From Aurantiochytrium sp. KH105 (lineage: Eukaryota; Sar; Bigyra; Thraustochytrida; Thraustochytriidae): 64,000 nt of DNA. A program made the translations under genes and the position numbers. The stretch is from contig BGKB01000189.1 in assembly GCA_003116975.1 (NCBI GenBank), forward strand, positions 113,703 through 177,702, written 5' to 3'. Positions 35,060 through 46,132 of this stretch are shown one piece after another. Within the stretch, counting starts at the first letter, position 1, and every line of letters begins with the position of its first letter. Under the pieces are notes generated by a model. The model was given only the letters and a program-made list of their open reading frames with translations. It was not told the origin of the DNA and ran no database searches.

Positions 35060-38020
35060 ATGGAACTCGTACGCGGTGATGATGAGCTGCTTCAAGATAT
35101 TCTCGCTGGAGTGGAGGCTGCCAGCTGGGCATGCGCAATACTCTTTTCATTGTGGGTCGTCGGCCTTGGTCGAAAGCCGACAGCATGTGCCGAAACCGGC
35201 CTTCCGAAGAAATTGCGCGAGGGTCTCCATGGCCAGTGGTTCGAGATCGCAGGGACGCACGGGTTTCCCGGTCGAGGACTTCGTTCGGCTCTGAAAAGAG
35301 ATCCAAGCAGGTACTCTTTGAGCTTTCAATTCACAAATACCGGCACAGACGTCATGGACGCTGTGATGACGACTACAGATTGCCCTGAGGACGGAGGTGC
35401 GTATCGCAATTCCTTTGTACAAGTGCGAGGCGCGCGGTCCGACGTCTTGCGAGTCCACATGCTGGTCTTGCCCGGCGCGCAGAGTTTTTCATTCCCATCA
35501 AAGTTGCTGCATCTGTCAGAGGACAACGACCTGCTTCTCTTAGGGTCGCCATCTGACAAGCATGTCATTCACGTGCTTTCAAAGGAGTCAAAACCGAGCC
35601 GCGAAAAGCTCATCCGAAGCATGCAAGTGGTTTTGGGCCTGGGATTCTCTCTTCAGGACTTGGGGCCACTCTCAAACTGCCAATATGTCTCGCAGACATC
35701 TGCCTTCTCCACGGTACGCCGCTACGGCATCCTCACCTCGCGCGAGACAAAGTTCAACAGCGAGGCTGGGTTTAATATGTCTTATAACTACGCCCGTGGC
35801 CGCCGGGGGGTGCGGCAGTCGGAGCAAAGCACAGCTGAGCGCACAAACCAATCATCCGGCTGGTCCGCCCAGAAGGAAATAGGGAACCCGGTCTCGCCCG
35901 AGATTTTCCGCGATCAGGTGGACAACGACCTGGAGTATCGAACCTTTGCCAAATTCTTCGATGGGTGTGTTCGCGGCGAGCAACGTTTCGTGGCGGACTT
36001 TATCGATCGCGAGCCCCTCTGGACCCTCGCGCGCCACAAAAGGACGCTTTGGACCGGCCTGCACTTTGCCGCGTACAACGGATACTCTGAGCTTGTCTCG
36101 TATTTTCTGGGGAAAGGATCGAATCCGTGCGCGCGTTCGGCTCGTGGCGAGTCTCCTCTTGCCGTTGCTTTAAAGGGCATGCTGAGGCACATTGGGGAGC
36201 GCATGCGGTGGGACGACGGAAGCTCGTGCGTCTTTGACCTTCGTGAAGGCGACGAAACCTACAGCCATAAACCACACTCTCTCGAGCGGTACGAGGAGAC
36301 AGTTCGAAAGCTTTTGTGGCACAGCCCGTGTCTCTCGACGCAATGCAATAATTTGGGCGAGGACCCCTTACGTCTTCTCCTCGCTGGATGGGCACGACTC
36401 GAAGAGTCAGCTTTGGCTGCCCATCCTCGAGTGGCAGAATACGCTAGACGTTACTTGCAACGCGTGCAACAGCGAATCCTGCGGGCTTCATACCTTCCCT
36501 CGGCCTTCATTCCGCTCGACTCAAATCTCAGACGCTCCGGGGCGCTGTTATCATGGGCACTTGCACGAGCGTGCGGGAAGGTTCTACATCTCGCGCATAG
36601 GATTCTCGACACAATCATTCTCGTATGTACTATACTCTGTCTCGGCGCTTTTTACTGGGGCGTATTCCGACCAATTGGCCTTTTGCTGATTTATTCGCGT
36701 GTCTGGGTGTCGTTCGAGTCACGGCAAATGGCCGCGGATGCTTTCAAGGGTGATTGTGCAGTCCTATTTATACTTTCTTTGGACTCTCCGATCGTGAGCA
36801 AGTTCGGACAACTGATTTCGGGGCGCATCGATCTAATTTCGCAAGCTGTGGCTAGTCGACTGTCGATCATGCAAAGCCATGGCATCTCGATGTCGCCTCG
36901 TGAGGTGAGGTCAACCCTCAACATGAACTATGGAGAAGACTACAGCCATATCTTTGAGGCATTTGATTTGAGGCCATTTGCAGTCGGAACTGTAGCTCAG
37001 GTTCACCGTGCGAGGCTTGCTAGCAATGGCGAGCTTGTGGCGGTGAAGATTATCAAACGCGGGATGGAAGAGGGCCTCGAGCGCTACCTTCGTCTTTTAC
37101 ATGCTTTGAGCTGGCTAGGTTTCTTTGGGAGGACAAAGGCAGCCCGTCTTCGCATCGAGCATCTAGCAATGATGTTTCTTCAGCAGACAGATCTCAATCT
37201 CGAGGCGGCTAGCATGCATGCTATGCAGCGCGAAGCGTGGGGCCACATTATGCGTGACGGGAACAATCTTCACACACCCGAATTCCCGATTGTCCACTCC
37301 CAATTTTCGATGCACCACGTGCTCGTGATGGATATGATGGAAGGCTGTGTGCCTCTGCTCGAATACCTTGCGAAGCCGACGTTCCCAATCAAGCTGATCT
37401 TGACGCGCTTGGGGCGGATTCACCTTCGTAATGAGTTCATGGATGGCCTCGTGCATTGTGATCTCCATCCGGGAAACATCATGATCCGACCTGACAATGG
37501 CCGAATTGTCCTTTTGGACTTTGGTCTTGTCGGGGAACTTACAGAATCTGATCGCGTGGGAACTACGCTTGCAATGCTCGCCGGAATCACAAGCCATGCG
37601 GATATTTCGGTCGATGTTTTCCTGACCAATTACATCCAGGATTCAGAATTTGTGTTTGCTGATCCTGATCTGCGCGCACGCTTTGTTGTAGCCATGCTGC
37701 CGTTGTTTCGCACGCATATGAGTACGTCTGGGTCCTGGAATTTCGCAGAGTTCTCAGCAGACTATACGCGTGTCCTGACTGACTTCGATCTCGGATTAAC
37801 CTCGTGCTGGTATATGCTTGAGATGAGTGTCATCCACATTGTGAGCACCTTGGCCCTATTGCAGCCCGAAGCTGCCTTCAAGGATGCGGTGTGGCAGCTT
37901 TTGCACGCGGAGCACGAGGCGCTCCTGAATAACATTGCTGGCTCAGAATATTACGACAGGCTGGAAGGGCCTTTGCGTCGCAAATTCGAATGGGCCAAAA
38001 TATTCCAGCGAAATAGTTAG
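35060..38020 (+). CDS. lipocalin-ankyrin-ABC1/UbiB kinase membrane protein, array copy 1
   Basis: 986 residues, no introns. Hydrophobic anchor at about 15-37. Lipocalin-like domain about 55-205: LHGQWFEIAG with G58-x-W60-F-E62, then the C-terminal lipocalin block HVIHVLSKESKPSREKLI ending in LGFSLQDLG. Ankyrin-type repeats about 298-450 (TGLHFAAYNGYSELVSYFL, then RGESPLAVAL). Hydrophobic hairpin about 514-550. ABC1/UbiB domain about 570-830: K581-F-G-Q584 (KxGQ), A-rich-loop position AVGT at 641-644, VAVK with K663, D801-L-H-P-G-N806, and D820-F-G822, so the ATP-binding and metal residues are all present. The COQ8/UbiB family are ATPases that support quinone or lipid metabolism. This is the most divergent array member and the only one with a canonical KxGQ. 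Substrate and location unknown; membrane attachment is likely. Confidence 0.92.
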   Translation: MELVRGDDELLQDILAGVEAASWACAILFSLWVVGLGRKPTACAETGLPKKLREGLHGQWFEIAGTHGFPGRGLRSALKRDPSRYSLSFQFTNTGTDVMDAVMTTTDCPEDGGAYRNSFVQVRGARSDVLRVHMLVLPGAQSFSFPSKLLHLSEDNDLLLLGSPSDKHVIHVLSKESKPSREKLIRSMQVVLGLGFSLQDLGPLSNCQYVSQTSAFSTVRRYGILTSRETKFNSEAGFNMSYNYARGRRGVRQSEQSTAERTNQSSGWSAQKEIGNPVSPEIFRDQVDNDLEYRTFAKFFDGCVRGEQRFVADFIDREPLWTLARHKRTLWTGLHFAAYNGYSELVSYFLGKGSNPCARSARGESPLAVALKGMLRHIGERMRWDDGSSCVFDLREGDETYSHKPHSLERYEETVRKLLWHSPCLSTQCNNLGEDPLRLLLAGWARLEESALAAHPRVAEYARRYLQRVQQRILRASYLPSAFIPLDSNLRRSGALLSWALARACGKVLHLAHRILDTIILVCTILCLGAFYWGVFRPIGLLLIYSRVWVSFESRQMAADAFKGDCAVLFILSLDSPIVSKFGQLISGRIDLISQAVASRLSIMQSHGISMSPREVRSTLNMNYGEDYSHIFEAFDLRPFAVGTVAQVHRARLASNGELVAVKIIKRGMEEGLERYLRLLHALSWLGFFGRTKAARLRIEHLAMMFLQQTDLNLEAASMHAMQREAWGHIMRDGNNLHTPEFPIVHSQFSMHHVLVMDMMEGCVPLLEYLAKPTFPIKLILTRLGRIHLRNEFMDGLVHCDLHPGNIMIRPDNGRIVLLDFGLVGELTESDRVGTTLAMLAGITSHADISVDVFLTNYIQDSEFVFADPDLRARFVVAMLPLFRTHMSTSGSWNFAEFSADYTRVLTDFDLGLTSCWYMLEMSVIHIVSTLALLQPEAAFKDAVWQLLHAEHEALLNNIAGSEYYDRLEGPLRRKFEWAKIFQRNS

Positions 38021-39018
38021 TGGATTGACCAAGATAGGCCTAGGTCTAGGTCTATACGAGAAAGACGTGCATGCTATCCTTAGAAGCTATCCTTAGAAGG
38101 GTGCTTCTTGCTTCTCGTGTGTGTGTATCTCTGATTGTACTGTTAGTTAAGCTTTATCCTGGAAGGCATCTTCTTGAGACAACTTTTTCAAAGTTTTGGT
38201 GCACTCCACAGCGAACAATAATCCTGGTTTTCAGAGCAGCTGCTCTCCCGCAACGAAGACACCACGTCCTATGGCGGTGTGCAGACTCGCATGGCTTGCA
38301 TGGCTTGCATGGCTGCGGCCGGCAGCAATTGACAGTGAGCGCGCTCGTGGCCCAATGGGTCCTCTTTAAGGCTAGCAGAGCCCTGTGTGGATACTCCGGC
38401 ACACAGTCAGTCGGTCCCACAAAGCGAGGGCCCAGCAGCTTCCCGCACTTCCCGCACTTCCCGCAGCATCGGCCAAAAGAGAAGGTGCAATGCTTTGTCC
38501 CTGTGTGCAGTGCATGACAGTTTGGAGGTGGTGACGATAGCAGCAGAACGGCAAGGAGGCGGGCGCCAGGCCCCGGCTGCGCGGCGCGGCAGTCGCGGGT
38601 ACGGAGCCGCGCGCGCGCGCGCCAGCGGCGCCTCGCAGCCTCACAGACGCCAGCGCCAGCGCCAGCTAGCCCCCGGCGTGAGCTGGTCTAGCGCCAGCGC
38701 GGAAGCGGACATCACGAGCTGACCCCGGCCAGCCGCGCCGCGAGGCTCCCAAGCACCGGTTTGCAGCACACCAAGCCAGGCGCGCGTGGGCCAGTCGCTT
38801 GGCAGGCAGGGGCCACAAGGGAGTCGAGCTGGCGGAGCTGTTTCACTCTGGGGAACTCTGCCGATCAAGGCGTGTTGACTGTCTGGCTTTGCCGAAGCTG
38901 CAACGGCACCACTGCGGTTGCCCTCGCGCCCTGTCATTTCCATTTCACCCCGCCCGCAAACACTTGCTTAGCTGCTGTTTTAAACGATTGCAAATCGTCG
39001 GCTTCTCTTCCAAAGGCC
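38021..39018. other. intergenic region, array copies 1-2
   Basis: About 1 kb. The frame of copy 2 is open back to 38761, but the sequence before 39019 has no similarity to the N-termini of the other copies. No other gene seen. Confidence 0.6.
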
Positions 39019-42000
39019 ATGGCCCTATGTGCTTTCCTTGACACAGAGGTGCTCGCCGAAATTCTCTTCGCCGTTGAATGTCTGGCTTGGGCATGTGCAA
39101 CTGTTTTCTCCATCGTGGTCTTGGCACTTCGGCCATCGCTGGCGTCACGTGTCGCGGTGGATGGCAGTGAGTGGATCAAAAAAGATCTTCACGGAGAATG
39201 GTTTGAAGTTGCGGGAATCATCGATCCAGTTGACCGCATGCTTCGGACTGCACTCAATCCAGATCCGAGCAAGCGAAACCTCTGCCTTCAATTTGTTCAT
39301 ACGCGACGTGACGCACTGGACTTTGCAATGTGCACCTCGAGCAACATGGAGGCCGGAAGTACCCATCAAAATATGTTTGGATGGGGAGGGTGCAATGCGG
39401 AAACAAGCACTTTGTTGTTTGGAGTTTCAATTATGTCAGGAAGACTTTCGCTTGTTGTCCCGATTATTCTGCTCCACATGAACAAGACGAAGAGAATCAT
39501 GCTGTGTACAAGCCCTACGAATCGAAATGTACTCTATGTTTTCTCAAAAGATCTACAGCCAAATCAGAAGGACATAATACCGATTCTTCAGGAAATAGTT
39601 GGTTTGGGGTATACTCTGAAAAATCTCAAAGCTGTTGTTCGAGGCGAGCCCAGGCCACGAGGTAGTACCCTGCCAAGTGTTCGGCGGTACGGAATCCTAC
39701 GTACAGAAGAAACTAAAGTTTCCACTCGTCTAGCGCTTTCCAATACCATTCGTGGCGTGAGCGAGCAAGACGCATCTCGTCATCAAGATCCAACGCACGG
39801 TCAACATGGAAGGACCGAGCAGTCTAAGCCATCAGGGCCTGGCGTACCATCCGTCTCATTCACGCCAAGAGATCACAAACCAATTCTTTGCGTTGACCCT
39901 TGTGTGTTCCGAAAAGCCGCTTCACCAGATCACAAAGCTCATTCATTTAGCAAATTCTTTGATGGCTGCGTCCGTGGTGACCAGCGCTTCGTTGCTGACT
40001 TTGTGGAGCGCGACTTTCTCTGGATTGTTGCACGACATCAGCGCAGTCTCTGGAGTGGACTCCATTATGCGGCCTACAATGGTAATGTTGAATTAGTCGC
40101 CTTTTTCCTCCGGAACAAAGCTGATGCACGAGCGCACTCACTCCGCGGTGAAACGCCACTCATGGCTGCAATTGTAGGTGCGGTGAGGCATATCGAAGAA
40201 CGAATTCGCTGGGTCAGCGGAAATTCCTGTGTCTTTGACCTTGCTGAAGGCGACGAGTATTACAGCCACAAGCCGCACTCACTCGAGCGATACGACGAGA
40301 CGATCCGTATCCTACTTCGGTATGACTCGTGTCCATCTCGTCATCAGAATTGTTTAGGTTATGATCCATCTCAAGTGCTTCAAGTTGCGTTGCGCAAGCT
40401 TAACCCCGCGCTTAAACTCCACCCTCGCCTATCAGGCTACGTCCATAAACAAACCTGGCGTGTGCAGAACCAACTTCGTTGGGCCTCGATGTTTAATACG
40501 CCGTCTATTCGTCTCGACACAGATCTCAAACGTGCATGGGGCTTGCTTTTATGGGTTACGGTGAACATAGGGACCGGTTCGCTGCGCTATTTTCTCAAAC
40601 TTCTCGAGGCATTCGTTCTTGCCTTTGTGCTTGTCTGTGTCGGGTTCTTTTACTGGTGCATCTTCCAAACAGCAGGACATCTTCTTATCTTTGCGCGAAT
40701 ATGGGTGCCCCTGGAGGCACGTCAACGCGCGGCTCAGACTTTTAGCGGCGACTGCGCATTGCTCATCGTCCTCACGGTGGACTCGCCTGTTGTGACCAAG
40801 TTTGCACAGCTACTCTCGGGTCGCGTGGACCTCATTCCGCAAGCCGTGGCAGACCGGCTTGCCTTTTTGCAGAGTCGAGCTCCGCCGATGTCGCCACAGG
40901 AGGTGGAGGCCGCTCTGTGCAGGTGCTACGGCGAGGACCGCAGCTACCTCTTTGCGTCGTTCGACATGCGTCCCTTGGCCGTGGGCACTGTGGCGCAGGT
41001 CCACCGAGCACATCTTGCAAGCAGTGGGGAGCCGGTGGCTGTGAAGATTGTCAAGCGCGGCATGCGCAAGGGTCTCGATCGGTATCTCTTTTTGCTGCGC
41101 ATGCTGAGTCGACTGGGCGTGTTTGGGCGCAGCAAGGTGGCGCGGCTCCGCGTGGAGCATGTGACGATGATGTTTCGGCAGCAGACGGACCTGAATCTGG
41201 AGGCCGCGAGCATGCAGGCGATGCAGCGCGAGGCGCGGCGTCATCGGGTCCGACGGGAAGACCGCTGTCATGTCCCGGACTTCCCGCAGGCGTATTCTTT
41301 GTTCACGATGGAGAACATACTGGTGATGGACCTGATTGACGACTGTGTGTCTCTACAGGACTTTCTGGCGAAGCCGAGTGTCCCCGTGAAGGTGATGCTG
41401 GCACGTGTGGGCCGCATCTTCTATCGCAGCGTGATGATGGATGGTCTGCTACACTGCGACATGCATCCAGGCAACATCATGGTCCGTCCAGAGGACGGGC
41501 GCATCGTGTTGCTGGACTTTGGTCTCGTGGGCGAGCTGACGGAGTCTGAGCGCGTGGCGCTGGTGGCGTTTCATCTTGCGAGTGTATCGAATGAGTTTGT
41601 GTTTGCAGCAGAGATCTTTGTGGAGAACTTTGTGGCAGACGTGGATGGAAGGCTATCGGATGAGGACGTTCGTATCCGGTGTTTGGTATCGCTGGGCCCG
41701 GTGTTCGGGGCTCACTTCGGCGAGTTCGGCGGTTGGGACTTTGTGGAGTTCTCGGTGGATCTGGAGCGTGTGTTAAAGGAGTTTGACGTCGGGGTGACGT
41801 CAGCGTGGTCGATTTTGCAGATGGGTATCATGCATTTTCGAAGTACGCTTGCGCTTCTGCAGCGCGAGGGTGCTTTGCGCGATGTATTTCTTCCTTTTTT
41901 GCTTGCCGAGTATGATGTTCTACTGGGAACGCTCGTTGGGACCAAGTATCACAGCAAGCTTGCGGCTTCGGTGCGGCGAAAATTTAGCTGGGGTAGCATT

Positions 42001-42036
42001 TTCAACGGCGGCACATCGACCATTCAAGGAGCATGA
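39019..42036 (+). CDS. lipocalin-ankyrin-ABC1/UbiB kinase membrane protein, array copy 2
   Basis: 1005 residues from ATG 39019 (MALCAFLDTEVLAEILFAVE, good context GGCCATGG), chosen because it aligns with the N-termini of the other copies; the frame itself starts at 38761. Plan as copy 1: anchor, LHGEWFEVAG lipocalin start, VLYVFSKDLQPNQKD block, ankyrin (SGLHYAAYNGNVELVAFFL), hairpin, kinase. Kinase motifs: K594-F-A-Q (Gly of KxGQ replaced by Ala), RPLAVGTVAQVHRA, VAVKIVK, D814-M-H-P-G-N and D833-F-G. From about 40630 to 41950 it is nearly identical in nucleotide sequence to copies 3-5, whereas upstream it is strongly diverged, indicating conversion or module exchange. Confidence 0.92.
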   Translation: MALCAFLDTEVLAEILFAVECLAWACATVFSIVVLALRPSLASRVAVDGSEWIKKDLHGEWFEVAGIIDPVDRMLRTALNPDPSKRNLCLQFVHTRRDALDFAMCTSSNMEAGSTHQNMFGWGGCNAETSTLLFGVSIMSGRLSLVVPIILLHMNKTKRIMLCTSPTNRNVLYVFSKDLQPNQKDIIPILQEIVGLGYTLKNLKAVVRGEPRPRGSTLPSVRRYGILRTEETKVSTRLALSNTIRGVSEQDASRHQDPTHGQHGRTEQSKPSGPGVPSVSFTPRDHKPILCVDPCVFRKAASPDHKAHSFSKFFDGCVRGDQRFVADFVERDFLWIVARHQRSLWSGLHYAAYNGNVELVAFFLRNKADARAHSLRGETPLMAAIVGAVRHIEERIRWVSGNSCVFDLAEGDEYYSHKPHSLERYDETIRILLRYDSCPSRHQNCLGYDPSQVLQVALRKLNPALKLHPRLSGYVHKQTWRVQNQLRWASMFNTPSIRLDTDLKRAWGLLLWVTVNIGTGSLRYFLKLLEAFVLAFVLVCVGFFYWCIFQTAGHLLIFARIWVPLEARQRAAQTFSGDCALLIVLTVDSPVVTKFAQLLSGRVDLIPQAVADRLAFLQSRAPPMSPQEVEAALCRCYGEDRSYLFASFDMRPLAVGTVAQVHRAHLASSGEPVAVKIVKRGMRKGLDRYLFLLRMLSRLGVFGRSKVARLRVEHVTMMFRQQTDLNLEAASMQAMQREARRHRVRREDRCHVPDFPQAYSLFTMENILVMDLIDDCVSLQDFLAKPSVPVKVMLARVGRIFYRSVMMDGLLHCDMHPGNIMVRPEDGRIVLLDFGLVGELTESERVALVAFHLASVSNEFVFAAEIFVENFVADVDGRLSDEDVRIRCLVSLGPVFGAHFGEFGGWDFVEFSVDLERVLKEFDVGVTSAWSILQMGIMHFRSTLALLQREGALRDVFLPFLLAEYDVLLGTLVGTKYHSKLAASVRRKFSWGSIFNGGTSTIQGA

Positions 42037-43162
42037 CGTCGGAGACTGTGGTTAGATTCGTCCTGTTTCCTCATGAGAGGCCTGTGATCGGTGGTTCACT
42101 TGCATATTATCTATTCAATGCTTTTGGCATGCAATTTCAAACAGAATTTTACGCAAAAAGGCATGTTTGTCGTTGTCATATTCGTAATTGCGTTGGTCGT
42201 ACAGTTACGCTGGTCGTGTTCATCAGGAAGGGAGACATCTCGCGAGATTTGCGAAGTGCATGAGAGAAAACATTTCACGACGATGCATCAAATGTTCTGC
42301 GCTCGTAAGCTCAAACCTAGTAGTAGTCCTACATCTTCGCCTGCTAATTCAGAGGGTTTGTGAGCGAGGCCCTTACATTGAAACTGAGATACTGAATGCA
42401 GTCGGTGCAGGTCGAGGCGAAGTCCTTGGTCCGAATCTGGGGAACTGGTGAGGCCCTTAAAGACAATGCTGCTAGCTTTCTCTTTCTTCCGAATTCTTGT
42501 GCACGACAGCGATTGCTTTTAGCTGGTGAGACGCTCGCACACGTCTCGTGTTCGTGCGCGGCGAAGAGTCGGGTGGCGACAGTTGAGCAGCGAGCTGCCC
42601 AGGGCTGCGAGAATCCTCTCGCAAGCCCCGCAAGCGCGGGAGGTTAATACCTTGGGTCCTGTTTGGATTGATGCGCACGTGGGGCCAAGGTAAACCCGGT
42701 ACACGGCTAGAGCGCGTACCACGCGTGCGCGCGCGCCGAGCGTGCGCGCCGTTGTGAGGCCCCGCCGCTGCTACCTGCGCGCGGGTCTCCTGCGGCGGGC
42801 GCAAAAGCGGCTGACAAGCAAGCAAGAAAGCGCAAGCTCAAGCGTGAAGATTGAACAAACCGTTGGGCTCGTCGTGTCGCAAGATCCGGCCTTGTCGCGC
42901 GGTAGAACCTAAGTTGGCCGCTTTGCACGGGAAAGCGGCCACGAGGCCAGGTCGGTCCTCTCGCGAGGCTGGCAAGGTAGCGACGGCGAGAAGGACACAT
43001 TGGCGACGAAGTTCGCATTGTGCCGTTTCTATAAAAAGAAACAAAATCTTGCCTTGCCGGCCTGCGAGGCCGGTGTGGAAGCGCGAAATAGCTTTGTACT
43101 GATCCACCCGAATCTGGGCTAGTACTAGCCTGTCTGCCTGCCTGTCTCCTTGATTCGAAGTC
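42037..43162. other. intergenic region, array copies 2-3
   Basis: 1.1 kb. No supported gene; short frames on both strands are Arg-rich. Confidence 0.6.
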
Positions 43163-46132
43163 ATGTTGAATCAAGATTTGATGGTCGCAGACTCTGAGCG
43201 TCTCCGCTGGCTGCTATATGTGCTCCAGGGCGCAGTCTGGGCGGCAGCAAGTTTGACCTCCGTCGGGCTTTTGATCTTCCGTACAAAGCCTATCCCGGAG
43301 AAACAAGGAGACACTAAAGTCATTCGCGAGCAAATGCATGGAGTGTGGTACGAGATTGCTGGTATTCACAGCGTTGCAGATCAGCTTTTTCGCTCCTCTT
43401 TGAACCCAGACTCAAGTGAAAGCAACTTGAGCTTGCAGATTATTAACACAGGCCAGCAAAACCTTGACTTTGCCGCAATTTCTGCGAACACAGTGGAAGC
43501 TGGAAAAGCGCATCAAACGATTTATGGGACTTTTTGTCCTGTTTCAAACCAGGCGTTTGACTTGAGAGTCTCGCTCCTCTCAGGAAGATTGATCCTGGCT
43601 GGTCGTGCGGAAATTTTACACATCGATGTGACGGAGGGTATTATGGTCTGGGGAAATAGCGCAGACCCAAATGTCGTGTACGTTTTTTCCAAAGATCCAC
43701 GGCCCACGAGAAGGCAAATGATTCCTATTCTCGAACACATTGTCAAACGTGGCTTCTCTCTTAAAAAACTCAAGTCCATCGTGCAGACACCCCAGAAACC
43801 CTCTTTCTCTGGCCACTCTACGATTCGTCGCTTCGGCGTCCTCACATCAAGCGAGATGTTGATTGCCCAAAGGCTGCATCGCTTTGTACAAGTCCCTACG
43901 AAAGATGCAAGGAATGTCGGCCAAAGAGGCAACGTCGAGCGCCATATTCTGGATCATCCTGTACAGCGCACAGAGAGCATTTTTGCTCATTCCGTCAATC
44001 CGGATATCTTCCGCAATCGCAAGAACCCCGACCTCGTTTCTTACGCAATGGATAAGTTCTTTGATGGCTGCGTGCGAGGCAATCAACGCTTTGTGGCTGA
44101 TTTTGTGGACCGCGAGTTCCTGTGGACCGTGGCGCGCGATCCGAAAACTTTCTGGTCCGGACTGCATTACGCAGCATATAATGGGTATACCGAGCTTGTG
44201 GGGTATTTCCTGGAGCGGAACGCGAACTCACTTGCAAACTCGCTTCGCGGCGAGACACCGCTGATGCTCGCCGTTCTGGGAATGATTCGGCATGTCGAAG
44301 AGCGCATCTCATGGGAGGACGGCACGTCATGCGTCTACGACCTTGAAGAGGGTGACGGCTTTTACAGCCACAAGCCGCACTCGCTCGAGCGATACAACGA
44401 GACGATCCGTATCCTACTACACCTCGATCCTTCCATGTATATGCATGAGGACAAACAGGGAAGGTCCCCTTTACAAGTCCTCGAAGCTGCCAAAGCGAAC
44501 CTTGCGCCGAGGCTTGAAGCGCATCTTGACCTCGCGAAATATGTTGAAAGGTACTTTTGGCGCACCGAGATCCGCTTCAAATGGGCGTCAGTCACAGCGA
44601 CAAGGCCTATCCCTCTGAACACAGATCTGAAGCGCGCAATAGGGATGCTGCTCTGGGTTTTTGTACGCACGTGCACTGGCTTGATACACTACTTTTTGAA
44701 GTTTGTGGATGCTCTAGGACTTGCCATTGTGCTTGTCTGTGTTGGGTTCTTTTATTGGTGCATCTTCCAAACCGCAGGGCATCTTCTTATTCTTGTGCGA
44801 ATATGGGTGCCCCTGGAGGCACGTCAACGCGCGGCTCAGACTTTTAGCGGCGACTGCGCATTGCTCATCGTCCTCACGGTGGACTCGCCTGTTGTGACCA
44901 AGTTTGCACAGCTACTCTCGGGTCGCGTGGACCTCATTCCGCAAGCCGTGGCAGACCGGCTTGCCTTTTTGCAGAGTCGAGCTCCGCCGATGTCGCCACA
45001 GGAGGTGGAGGCCGCTCTGTGCAGGTGCTACGGAGAGGATCGCAGCCACCTCTTTGCGTCGTTCGACATGCGTCCCCTGGCCGTGGGCACTGTGGCGCAG
45101 GTCCACCGAGCACATCTTGCAAGCAGTGGGGAGCCGGTGGCTGTCAAGATTGTCAAGCGCGGCATGCGCAAGGGTCTCGATCGGTATCTCTTTTTGCTGC
45201 GCATGCTGAGTCGACTGGGCGTGTTTGGGCGCAGCAAGGTGGCGCGGCTCCGCGTGGAGCATGTGACGATGATGTTTCGGCAGCAGACGGACCTGAATCT
45301 GGAGGCCGCGAGCATGCAGGCGATGCAGCGCGAGGCGCGGCGTCATCGGGTCCGACGGGAAGACCGCTGTCATGTCCCGGACTTCCCGCAGGCGTATTCT
45401 TTGTTCACAATGGAGAACATTCTGGTGATGGACCTGATCGACGACTGTGTGTCTCTGCAGGATTTTCTGGCGAAGCCGAGCGTCCCCGTGAAGGTGATGC
45501 TTGCACGTGTGGGTCGCATCTTCTATCGCAGCGTGATGATGGACGGTCTGCTGCACTGCGACATGCATCCGGGCAACATCATGGTCCGTCCAGAGGACGG
45601 GCGAATCGTGTTGCTGGACTTTGGTCTCGTGGGCGAGCTGACGGAGTCTGAGCGCGTGGCGCTGGTGGCGTTTCATCTTGCGAGTGTATCGAATGAGTTT
45701 GTGTTTGCAGCAGAGATCTTCGTGGAGAACTTTGTGGCAGACGTGGATGGAAGGCTATCGGATGATGACGTTCGTATCCGGTGTTTGGTATCGCTGGGCC
45801 CGGTATTTGGGGCTCACTTCGGCGAGTTCGGCGGTTGGGACTTTGTGGAGTTCTCGGTGGATCTGGAGCGTGTGTTAAAGGAGTTTGACGTCGGGGTGAC
45901 GTCAGCGTGGTCGATTTTGCAGATGGGTATCATGCATTTTCGGAGTACGCTTGCGCTTCTGCAGCGCGAGGGTGCTTTGCGCGATGTGTTTCTTCCTTTC
46001 TTGCTTGCCGAGTATGATGTTCTACTGGGAACGCTCGTTGGGACCAAGTATCACAGCAAGCTTGAGGCTTTGGTGCGGAGGAAATTTAGTTGGGGTAGCC
46101 TTTTTCAGAGAGACGAAGAGACTGGAGCATGA
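43163..46132 (+). CDS. lipocalin-ankyrin-ABC1/UbiB kinase membrane protein, array copy 3
   Basis: 989 residues. Anchor about 15-40, lipocalin start MHGVWYEIAG with G60-V-W62-Y-E64, VVYVFSKDPRPTRRQMI block, ankyrin repeats (SGLHYAAYNGYTELVGYFL, RGETPLMLAVLG, then a later LERYNETIRILLHLDPSMY unit), hairpin (VLVCVGFFYWCIFQTAGHLL), and kinase with K580-F-A-Q583, D800-M-H-P-G-N and D819-F-G. From 43788 onward it matches copy 4 at a constant 3828-bp offset with only scattered substitutions, while the first 625 bp (anchor plus lipocalin) differ throughout. No frameshift. Function as for copy 1. Confidence 0.92.
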   Translation: MLNQDLMVADSERLRWLLYVLQGAVWAAASLTSVGLLIFRTKPIPEKQGDTKVIREQMHGVWYEIAGIHSVADQLFRSSLNPDSSESNLSLQIINTGQQNLDFAAISANTVEAGKAHQTIYGTFCPVSNQAFDLRVSLLSGRLILAGRAEILHIDVTEGIMVWGNSADPNVVYVFSKDPRPTRRQMIPILEHIVKRGFSLKKLKSIVQTPQKPSFSGHSTIRRFGVLTSSEMLIAQRLHRFVQVPTKDARNVGQRGNVERHILDHPVQRTESIFAHSVNPDIFRNRKNPDLVSYAMDKFFDGCVRGNQRFVADFVDREFLWTVARDPKTFWSGLHYAAYNGYTELVGYFLERNANSLANSLRGETPLMLAVLGMIRHVEERISWEDGTSCVYDLEEGDGFYSHKPHSLERYNETIRILLHLDPSMYMHEDKQGRSPLQVLEAAKANLAPRLEAHLDLAKYVERYFWRTEIRFKWASVTATRPIPLNTDLKRAIGMLLWVFVRTCTGLIHYFLKFVDALGLAIVLVCVGFFYWCIFQTAGHLLILVRIWVPLEARQRAAQTFSGDCALLIVLTVDSPVVTKFAQLLSGRVDLIPQAVADRLAFLQSRAPPMSPQEVEAALCRCYGEDRSHLFASFDMRPLAVGTVAQVHRAHLASSGEPVAVKIVKRGMRKGLDRYLFLLRMLSRLGVFGRSKVARLRVEHVTMMFRQQTDLNLEAASMQAMQREARRHRVRREDRCHVPDFPQAYSLFTMENILVMDLIDDCVSLQDFLAKPSVPVKVMLARVGRIFYRSVMMDGLLHCDMHPGNIMVRPEDGRIVLLDFGLVGELTESERVALVAFHLASVSNEFVFAAEIFVENFVADVDGRLSDDDVRIRCLVSLGPVFGAHFGEFGGWDFVEFSVDLERVLKEFDVGVTSAWSILQMGIMHFRSTLALLQREGALRDVFLPFLLAEYDVLLGTLVGTKYHSKLEALVRRKFSWGSLFQRDEETGA

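Noticed and set aside
38761..39018. 86-codon N-terminal extension of array copy 2
   Set aside because: No similarity to the other four copies, which begin at the position of the ATG at 39019.
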